Assembly (NCBI GenBank): GCA_005406025.1
Contig: BGZK01000497.1
Span: forward strand, 124,001-188,000
DNA length: 64,000 nucleotides
Direction: 5' to 3'
DNA from: Eumeta japonica
Lineage: Eukaryota; Arthropoda; Insecta; Lepidoptera; Psychidae
The notes under the pieces were generated by a model. The model was not told where the DNA came from. It was given only the letters and a program-made list of their open reading frames with translations, and did no database searches. Numbering within the stretch: position 1 is the first letter of the stretch; each line of letters begins with the position of its first letter. A program made the position numbers and the translations under genes. Below, one piece after another: positions 56,786-64,000 of the stretch.

Positions 56786-58383
56786 ATGGACAGCAAACGA
56801 CTTAAGGCCTTTCTCACGGAGTGCGGGTACCTAGATCTCCTTCGGGATTTCGAGGTGTACTGTTGATCACTGACCTCCTCCGACCAGTCAAACCCTGTTT
56901 CCGACCTCAAAGTGGAGGTCGGTACCAATCCGAATAGGGAGTCTGCTAAACGGTCCACCGAGTCTCGTTTGTCGGCGGAATTCAGCTCCAATTCATGAAG
57001 AAACGATTCCAACGACCTAAACAACTTTGATGACGAAGGTTACACCTAGTTACAGAAGCGGAGGTCCCGCCAACCGCGGCTCTTTGCCACATACTGGCCG
57101 GGATTTATTCTCCTATCAAGGAAAAACTAAAGGCTTCGTTCTTCGCTCCAAGGTGGCAGTCGCCACGCCGGCAAAGGCATCCCCATCCACATCTTTCTGG
57201 CTTACCACCGAGAAGACAATCTTCTAGGACGCTCCTGCGTCACAAAAAGTTAAGGCTACCAAAGTTGAAAAATAATCGCAGTCCACTAAGGCTGTTAACT
57301 CAAAAGCACCAATGGATGCCACTGTCGCGATTGACGAGGCTGATGCATTGTGACCCCCATCCCTAAAAAACTCCAACGACCACCATCCTTATTCATTCAT
57401 AATAAGGGACGCTGGTCGAAAATTCGAAAACAATGCGATATCGAGAGCATTGTTATTTCTAATATTCGAAACACAGTCAGGGGCCTCAAAATTCAATCAA
57501 CATCTGTCACAAATTTCCAGAATTTATCCTCCCTTCTCGCGACACTCAAAGCCGCCTATCATACGTACTCACTCAAGGAAGAACGCGAATTCCACGTTGT
57601 CGTGCGGAGAGTACCCAAAGATCTCCCAATAAAGGAGGTCAAAGAGAACCTCCTCGCTCAAAACCTCGTAGTACAATCGATACGCCCGATTACAAGCCGC
57701 GTCCGAGAATCACCAAATCTAGTATTAGTCGCAGCTAATAAACCAGCCGTCGACAACGAAACGAAGTGTGATTTTTTTTTTAGATGAGAGTGGTATATTC
57801 CCTTACAGGGATCAAAGTGGAGCAGCCCTACAAAAAAAAGCATACGTGGGCAATTTTTTAATTGTCAGCTTTATGGACATTCGTCCAAAAATTGCTTTTA
57901 GAAAGTACGTTGCGCTAAGTGTTTGGATGACCACGGCACTGCATCCTGCACACGCAACAAAGAGACAGACGGACCGCCCGCCTGTGTACTTTATAAAACT
58001 TCTGGCCACACGGCTGACTGCTTAGGTTGCCTGCGAGCATCTAAAGGTAAAGTTCAATCCTAAATTAATTAGCAAAAAAAAGCCCCCGCCCGATCAGGCC
58101 GCATCGCACCGAGCATCCGCGCATCCGCGCATGCTGTTTCCGCACACTTTTCATACACGAAAATGACAGCGGACCCCCGTAAGGATCCGCTTAAAAATGT
58201 TTCAAATGACATGTCCACCAAGGACATCAAAGTTCTGCTGTCGGTCATATCAAGCATCGACATCAATAAACTCACGCTTCTCGCGAAAAAATTCAAGGTC
58301 ACTGCGAATACCGTGGAAAAAATTATTGTTTTAGCCGAACACGGCTCGCTCGTGGAGGCGATTAAAAATAATAAAACTTAATC
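56786..58383 (+). pseudogene. Jockey-clade gag (ORF1), full length but broken
   Basis: The start ATG at 56786 opens MDSKRLKAFLTECGYLDLL. A stop follows at codon 27 and several frameshifts come later. Readable blocks: NPNRESAKRSTESRLSAEF (about 56926-56985), NNFDDEGYT (about 57020-57048), GKTKGFVLRSKVAVATPAKA (about 57120-57180), the open stretch 57350-57775 with FIHNKGRWSKI, NTVRGLKIQS, YSLKEEREFHVVVRRVPKDL (the PRE_C2HC-type region) and SPNLVLVA. Then the zinc knuckle CAKCLDDHGTASC (57911-57949) followed by RNKETDGPPACVLYK, with a knuckle Cys replaced by Tyr, and SGHTADCLGC. The C-terminus VISSIDINKLTLLAKKFKVT to VEAIKNNKT ends with its stop at about 58379-58381. Gag binds element RNA and forms the transport particle. 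At about 530 codons the length is normal for the clade. Confidence 0.82.
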
Positions 58384-58685
58384 CGTCCAAATAAAATTCC
58401 CTAGTTATCCCATTCTCAGTCGGTAAACTTGGTCAAAAATCATAATATCACTTATACACGTAACGTGAAGTTCCCAAACTTTGCACATTGTACCCGAGTG
58501 CTTTGTTTGCTTGTTTTCGCTTTGACATCCGGGAAAGCTGCTATACTATGGTTATCATAGGCGATAGCTTATACAATAGATGATGGTTTTAGTGGGTAAA
58601 AATCTTACATAACCCGGTCTTTAGGTCGCGCGACCGGGTATTTTTGGTCCGTGAAGATTTCCACTTCCTGCACATCTAAAAAAAA
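58384..58685 (+). other. 3' UTR and poly(A) of the gag-only element
   Basis: About 300 nt without coding signal. Near the end ACCCGGTCTTTAGGTCGCGCGACCGGGT (58614-58641) can form a CCCGGTC / GACCGGG hairpin, followed by TTTTTGGTCCGTGAAGATTTCC, CACTTCCTGCACATCT and A8. The wording resembles 3' UTRs of moth jockey elements, where such structures are thought to be recognised by the reverse transcriptase. That would let a partner LINE copy this element in trans. Confidence 0.6.
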
Positions 58686-58686
58686 T

Positions 58687-58694
58687 ATCTTGCA
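58687..58694 (+). repeat. Target site duplication, 3' copy
   Basis: ATCTTGCA lies one base after the A8 tail and matches 56294-56301. The bases after it (TCATCATAG) differ from those after the 5' copy, as expected at a true insertion. Confidence 0.75.
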
Positions 58695-59333
58695 TCATCA
58701 TAGTCTGATAGATTGTTTCGTCGTGACGTACATGCTTACACTATCGCTACTGCTTGCAAATACTTAGACTTAATTCTGCATTCGTTGCAACCTTCCTTGC
58801 GGTTCAATTTTAATTACGTAGTGATTTATATTAATTATTATGATAGTGCCAGTGTTAGTTAGGAATACCTTGTGTATTGTGAAACACGTGTTCGTGTGAT
58901 AACTGTCGTCTGTAACAAACGTTTCCGCCGGCGGGAAGCGCGAGCTCGGCCATCGCTTTTCGCGCGTGTTTCGGCCACCTCGCGCTCTCGATGCGTTCTT
59001 AGGGCCGCCGCCGCCGCCGTCCGTTCTCGGTTCGCGTGGACGCGGTGGTGTGCTGCATGTCGGCTTTAGGTTCGCGCATTAGCGCAGTGTAAATGTAGTG
59101 TTGTAGAATACGGCTTAATTTAGTTTGTGATTTATTCAGTTTGTGCATCACAATAAACTCCACTAGATATACGAAAGTTTATTAGTTAATTTAAGTAATT
59201 CATTTAATCTAATTATCTCATTTAATAACTTATTTAATTATTAAATACTTTATTAGTTAAAAATTATTATCTCTATTTTGATTGCAATTAGGTAGTGTGT
59301 CTACAATAGTAGGTCAAATTATGGAAAAGATCA
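58695..59333 (+). other. Probable 5' UTR or flank of the second jockey-clade element
   Basis: A CpG-rich core (GTTTCCGCCGGCGGGAAGCGCG near 58920 to GCGTGGACGCGGTGG near 59033, with GCCGCCGCCGCCG near 59003) is followed by AT-rich DNA up to the gag. It has the composition of a LINE 5' UTR, but I cannot define a 5' end, and no Inr/DPE pair as clean as at 56314 was found. Confidence 0.4.
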
Positions 59334-61097
59334 CCTCCTGCCCCCGAGGGGACAGGGTCAACTGGGGCTACAAGCCCCGAACTTGCCTTGACTTTAGACC
59401 AACTACGAGCACTTTTTACCATCTTCCTAAGGGAGAAAGGTTTTACTGTCTCATCGAACCAACTTGCGCTACTAGGCAAGAATGTAAATCAGGCCATTTC
59501 TCGGCACCAAGAAGTTCTCCAATCGAAAGGAGACTCTTTGTCCGCGAGCTCCGATATTTCTCGCGAAACCTCCTCCATGCCACGTAAAGACAAACGCACT
59601 GCTGCCGCCGCGTTAAGCGACGACTCCAATTCCGCGTCAATTTTTAGGGGATATGATGAGGAGAAGGAGAATAATACTAAAATGTCGTTTACAAAAGTAA
59701 TCCAAAATGGCCGAAAAAAGGCTAATAGAATTCACCGTCATACTTCCGGAGCGGAACATACCAGCTCAGGCGGCGAGATGGAAGTCGAAACTTCTGAAGG
59801 CAAACCGACAACAATTTTTAAACGTAGTTGGAACTCAGAATCGGACCCTGTACCTAAAACTACGGACTTTACAATGAATACTACCACTAAAGCACATGCA
59901 GTTAAAACAGCACCATCCCGACAAGTAAATGCAACTGGTTTTAAACCTGTTGAGAAACTCCCAATGGGAAACGATAAAATATTTGTTTTATCAGAATTCA
60001 AAAATAAAACTTGGGTGTACATTAGTGCACTCAATATAAAATTCAGGATCAAAATTATAATAACTGACCTACACAATTTTAGGGAGACCAATAAATTTCT
60101 AATTGGCAAGAAGATCCTATTTTATACATACGATCTCGAAAAGGAGCGGAAAATTAAAGCTGTAGTCCGCAGGATTCTGGTCAAAATAGGGTCAGCTGAT
60201 ATCCAAGCGAATCTTATCTACCAAGGTTTCTCAGTCTAAGCACTGCACAAAATGCATCGCAGAGATGGTACCCCGCTAGGTTTCGTGCTGTCATTCTGGA
60301 AATAACGGACGAAACCAAAAAAATCTTTGCTAAGGACGTATTATCCAGCTTGTGTAGCCTCTCGGGTATTACGGTCCGGTCCCATACAAAAAGGGCGGAC
60401 CATGCTAGTGTCACCGTTGCCAACTACATGGTCATGTGGCGCTGAACTGCCAAGCCCAACCAAGATGTGTCAAATGCACTAAACCGCATTTGACTAGTTA
60501 ATGTTCCCTTAAATTGGCAGGCGGTTGTAAATCTACATGTGTCAACTGTGAGGAGGGCCATACGGAAAATTACAAAAGCTGTCCAAAGGGATCGAAATTC
60601 CAAACAAACGGACATAGACAAAACAATAAAGTCACTAGGGGTAAGGTACCTCATCATTCTTTACCCCACAAGTAGATAATCGCAACTTCCCAGCTCTAGG
60701 TAACAAAAGGGCTCCAAATTCAAATACTAATCTGGAAAAAGTGGATTGTGCTCCGCTCAGGATGACGGCATTCTGTCTTACACCCATACCCACCATCAAT
60801 GCATGAACAGTGAACCGTTTCTCTAGGGACGACCGCACGTCCAAGAAGCCAGCCGTCGAGAAGAAGATGTCGAGAGACTCCTAAAAAGTCAGACTTAGGT
60901 TAGGATGGGAATTCGTCATAGTCAGCTTTCAGAGAAGACATGAAAACCGTTATGTCTATCATACGATTAGTGAAGGGCACCGAGGTGTCCAAATTAGCCA
61001 CGGACTGGAGAAACACAAGTTCAGGAGAGGACCGCTTAGCCGTTCTGCCGTTCTCATCCAGCATCACGAGCTCGTCAGCAAATTAGCCAATTTATAA
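59334..61097 (+). pseudogene. Second jockey-clade gag (ORF1), broken
   Basis: The longest open frame of the window (about 59334-60239) begins SPELALTLDQLRALFTIFL and includes NDKIFVLSEFKNKTWVYI and KIKAVVRRILVKIGSADIQ (PRE_C2HC region, about 59968-60210). Frameshifts then lead to HKMHRRDGTPLGFVL (about 60246-60290), ITDETKKIFAKDVLSSLCSL (about 60301-60362), the zinc knuckles HVALNCQAQPRCVKC (about 60433-60477) and CVNCEEGHTENYKSCPK (about 60540-60600), NRNFPALGNKRAPN (about 60679-60720), and the C-terminal DMKTVMSIIRLVKGTEV (about 60937-60990) ending SKLANL with its stop TAA at 61095-61097. No in-frame ATG start is clear. The ATG at 59321 is in another frame. Confidence 0.82.
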
Positions 61098-61099
61098 TG
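61095..61099 (+). promoter_or_regulatory. TAATG gag-stop/pol-start overlap
   Basis: The gag stop TAA (61095-61097) shares its last A with the ATG (61097-61099) that opens the pol frame. In Bombyx SART1 such an overlap was shown to allow ORF2 translation by termination-reinitiation. Here it is seen in a decayed copy, so it records the ancestor's arrangement. Confidence 0.6.
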
Positions 61100-63765
61100 T
61101 CAAACGCATCTGGACGCCTGAGTATAATCCCAGTTGGACGCCACAAACTAAAATCAGTCAAACTCATGTCATTTAGCGCGGATAGAATATAATTTAATCT
61201 AACCGAGTTAGGTAGGTATGCATAGGAGTACTCGGCAGATATTATCTTAATTCAGAAAACCTTTCTTAAACCTAACAAACCAAGAGCGGGTAAACTACTT
61301 AACTACGTACAAATAAAAAATGACAGACTGGATGCTCTAAAAGGTAGTACTGCCGCGTACTACAAAAAATTGCTACACTACTGTCCTTTTGATGTTCCAT
61401 TTCTTATCTATTTAGAAGCCTCCGCGTGTAGGTTGGCTGTGACAAGGTACAGGACGCTGATCATAGTCTCAATCTATTTACCACCAAAAAGAAGTTGGTT
61501 CGGAACGATATTGAAGCCTTCTCGTCTTATACGATGCCGTCATCGTCTTCGGTGATTTAAACCGTAAAAACACAGAGTGGAGTTGTAAAATTACAAACAA
61601 AAATGGGTGAAAACTCCCTTCATTTGCAAACGATTGCGAGTTCCTCATTTTAGTTCTTCTCACTCCGACTCACTACCCGGACAACTTAAATCATAGCTAG
61701 ATATTTTAGATATTGCCTTACCGAAAGAAGTGACAAGGGATCTGAAATCTATTGAGACGCTTCACCACCTCGGTTCAGATTACTTGCCAGTAGAATACTG
61801 GGACCCTTCATCAGTGAAGACTAAATAAATAAATTTAAAACCTTTACCGATTGGAAGCGAGTGTCGGCCACGCTTAAGGAAGTCGACACTTCAATTCTTA
61901 AGCCATTCCGGATGACATCGTATCAAACAATGACATAGACACAGCCATAGAAGCTCTTACTAACCATATCGGGACAATGGTCTGGAACTGCCAAAGAAAG
62001 ATCCCAGTGAAATTTGATCGCAGGAGTCTGCCTATGGACGTTCACAAACTGGTAAAAGTAAAAAACGCAACCCTGCGCCGCGCGAGCGTCTATCCGACTC
62101 CTGAATATAGGTCTCAAGCACGCGCCTTCCAACCGGACGACATCTATGCGGTTGATTTTCAGAAAAAAGCTAAGTGTTTGGCAACAATGTTCTTTGAATT
62201 CCCTACCATATTACCCAATTTGCACAGCACGTGTCTCTACACGTCAAGGAGGTTAAGAAAAAAGCTAACCTGCAACCCAAAGATGACCTACCTCCAGTTT
62301 CTTTAGATGAAGTCCAAATACACATAAGGAAACTTGAAATTAGAAAGGCACCAGGTGTGGACAAAATTAGCAATAAAGCTATTAAATGTTTATTGACTCC
62401 ATTGATAGCTCTACTGGTCGCAATTTTTAATGCGTGCCTTAAAAATTGTCACTTTACTATGTGGAAAGAAGCCTTCATCATCGACTTACCTAAACCGGGG
62501 AAACCTCGCGTCTCCCCGCTAGGTGTAAACCAATTAATTTCCTATGCAGTCTAAACAAACTCTTCGAAAAAATACTCGAATCACAATTAAGTGATCACCT
62601 AATAAGCAAAGGCCTCATTATCGATGAGCAATTTGGGTTTCAACCTATTCACTCATGCCCCGAACAAGCCCTCTGCTTAATTGAACATGTCTCGGAGGGC
62701 TTCAAAGTAAGCAAAAATCAGCTGCTATTTTCTTAGACGTAGCAAAGGCAATGATAAGGTATAACACATAAGTCTCATATATAAATTATATCAGCTCGAG
62801 GTCCCAGACCTTCTCATATTTTAAATACAGAATTACCTCAAGAACAGGCACTTTGCTTTCCATCACGAAAATAGTTTTTCATCCAAAAGACCCATTAGGG
62901 CCGGAGTTCCTCAAGGCTCCACGCTTCTCCCATGCTGTACTCCTCGTACACCAATGATATACTGCGTTCGCAGACGGGCGTCCAACTCGTGCGTTTTGCG
63001 GACGACACCGCTTTATATCTCTGCAGAACTAACTTCAGAAATATCACACTTCGTCTCCAGCAGGCCATTGATAAGCTGACACAATGGTTCCAGACCTGGA
63101 GAATTGAGGTCAATTCTGAAAAGTCAGCTGCTATATCCTTCAATTATTGCAAAGTAAAGAAAACAGCAATAGTTCCATATAACTCCCCCAACTTTTGCAT
63201 GCCAAGTGCAACTATTCCGTGGCAACACTGTTACAAATATCTAAGTATCACGCTTGATAAGTAACTGCACTTCTAAAAGCATATCCTACGTGTTTATGAA
63301 AAGCGCTCAATTTTACCTATACCGCCTGAATGGTATGATAGGTAAAAAGAGAAAAATTAATCTACGTAATAAATATGCGTTATATAAAGCATGCATAAGG
63401 CCGGTGATGACATACGCTTCGCCAGTATTTGCTCACGCCGCCCCAGATATAATTAACAAGTTCCAAATCCTACAGAACCGATTCTGCAGAATTACTACTA
63501 GTGCACCTTGGTACTTCAAAAACACTATACTTCATAGAGATCTCCATCTTCTCACGATCCCTAAATTAATGAAAGACATGTCAAAAAAATTTTTGGCATG
63601 GCAGCAAACCATCCCAGCCTGCTATTAGCCTCAGCTGCCACTTACGAAGCTCCTCCCCCTCATCGTTTCCTTCGAAAGCCACGGAATGCTCTTACTGATC
63701 AGTCTGACGACTTCACTGTTAAGGTCGCAGGACTACTAGAAACAAACAATATGTTTGAAGAATAA
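61097..63765 (+). pseudogene. Jockey-clade pol (ORF2): endonuclease and reverse transcriptase, broken
   Basis: About 890 codons from ATG 61097 to TAA 63763-63765, the usual ORF2 length, with many frameshifts and stops. The apurinic-like endonuclease reads YSADIILIQKTFLKPNKPR (about 61225-61285, with the catalytic Glu changed to Lys), LAVTRYRTLIIVSIYLPPKR (about 61435-61495), AVIVFGDLN (about 61530-61557), TPTHYPD and LGSDYLPV (about 61770-61795). Reverse transcriptase: KLEIRKAPGVDKISNKAIK (about 62331-62388), FEKILESQLSDHLISKGLI, EQFGFQP, GVPQGS (about 62900-62917), RFADDTALY (62992-63018, catalytic FADD intact at 62995-63006) and WQHCYKYL. The C-terminal YALYKACIRPVMTYASPVF (about 63376-63432) leads to LLETNNMFEE. 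Gag lies immediately upstream. Confidence 0.86.
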
Positions 63766-64000
63766 TAAAATAAGAACCACCCCCTAAGCCCGACACTCAG
63801 AAGCCAACAGCCCGGTACACCTCCCATGCCTCCCGGCGTTCCCAACCGAGGGCTCAGTCTATATTGAAGCCCTCACGCGACTCTTATGCTGAGAAGGCTT
63901 TGGAAGGTTTCCATAAGATAATCACGCACCGTCGACTTCTCTATGCCGCTCAGGCTGCGTAAGTTGAAGCCAAAAGAGTGATAAGCTATGGCAAAGCAGA
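63766..64000 (+). other. 3' flank or 3' UTR of the second jockey-clade element
   Basis: GC-balanced sequence (CCACCCCCTAAGCCCGACAC, CTCCCGGCGTTCCCAACCG, CACGCACCGTCGACTTC) without poly(A) before the window ends. No frame is recognisable. The element end probably lies near or beyond the window edge. Confidence 0.45.

Larger units (their letters stand above)
56302..58685 (+). mobile_element. Gag-only jockey-clade retroposon, both ends present
   Basis: Bounded by an 8-bp direct repeat and ending in eight A residues (58678-58685), this 2.38-kb unit has the layout 5' UTR (56302-56785), gag ORF1 (56786-58383), 3' UTR (58384-58677) and poly(A). No endonuclease or reverse transcriptase text occurs between the gag stop and the poly(A), where an autonomous relative would have about 2.7 kb of ORF2. 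LINE copies usually lose their 5' side. Here the 5' side and the 3' end are both kept and the middle is missing, so it is either a non-autonomous gag-only lineage or a copy with a precise internal deletion made before insertion. Its gag differs from the neighbouring element at 59.3 kb. Confidence 0.72.

Noticed and set aside
59388..60239. Domesticated host gene, because it is the longest open frame (283 codons from a TTG)
   Set aside because: It is in line with a downstream decayed gag C-terminus, zinc knuckles and pol of the same element, and it ends at a frameshift. It is an ordinary partly open gag remnant.

Overview
The window looks like nuclear DNA of an insect, most probably a moth or butterfly (Lepidoptera). 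It is strongly AT-rich. It carries jockey-group LINE families, mariner/Tc1 copies, tRNA-derived SINEs, a Bm1/LINE-type tail around a 'GGCCGGCAACG' core, and a repeat of the 'ggccaagtgcga ... acagacagacgg ... cagaacc' type. All of these I associate with lepidopteran genomes. I find no intact host protein-coding gene, no convincing tRNA or rRNA gene and no CRISPR array. Nearly every open reading frame over 60 codons is a chance AT-rich frame, a microsatellite frame or a piece of a decayed transposon. The window is therefore intergenic DNA or the inside of a very large intron.

Layout. 0.9-2.3 kb: decayed LINE (family A). 4.1-5.4 kb: complete-length but dead mariner, minus strand, carrying a perfect 24-bp-arm palindrome. 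6.1-7.1 kb: remnant of a second mariner type. 9-16.3 kb: G/A-rich interspersed repeats, a SINE with a minisatellite tail, three CpG-rich islands, a lepidopteran-type 0.5-kb repeat and a Bm1/LINE-type tail. 17.0 kb: LINE fragment. 18.66-19.82 kb: a foldback element with about 200-bp terminal inverted repeats. 20-27 kb: palindromes, a MITE-like unit, a SINE and several GC-rich islands. 27-36 kb: repeats, a SINE, paired hairpins, a mariner 5' fragment and long alternating purine-pyrimidine microsatellites. 37.2-38.1 kb: LINE family A, minus strand. 39.8-44.2 kb: more GC-rich islands, one with a CTCF-like site, plus stacked hairpins and a LINE 3' end. 45-51 kb: repeats, SINE pieces and islands. 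51.57-54.97 kb: a mariner split by a minus-strand LINE family A insertion. 55.7-64 kb: a retrotransposon block with two jockey-clade elements in the same orientation.

The most interesting object is at 56.3-58.7 kb. It is a jockey-clade retroposon that has a 5' UTR with a correctly spaced Inr/DPE promoter pair, a full-length but broken gag (ORF1) and a 3' UTR ending in A8. An 8-bp direct repeat flanks both ends, and there is no pol ORF at all. It looks like a gag-only, non-autonomous LINE derivative, comparable in logic to mammalian HAL1. Directly downstream lies a longer, different jockey-clade copy (about 59.3-63.8 kb) with gag, endonuclease and reverse transcriptase remnants. Its gag stop and pol start overlap as TAATG, the arrangement linked to coupled translation in Bombyx SART1.

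A second theme is a series of compact CpG-rich islands of 100-450 bp in otherwise AT-rich, gene-free DNA. They carry homeodomain-type, POU-octamer, nuclear-receptor and CTCF-like sites, a pattern that would fit a regulatory desert around a developmental gene. That reading is inference and needs cross-species alignment. A third theme is an excess of perfect or near-perfect short palindromes. At least one lies inside a dead mariner where a sister copy lacks it, which points to template-switch mutation.
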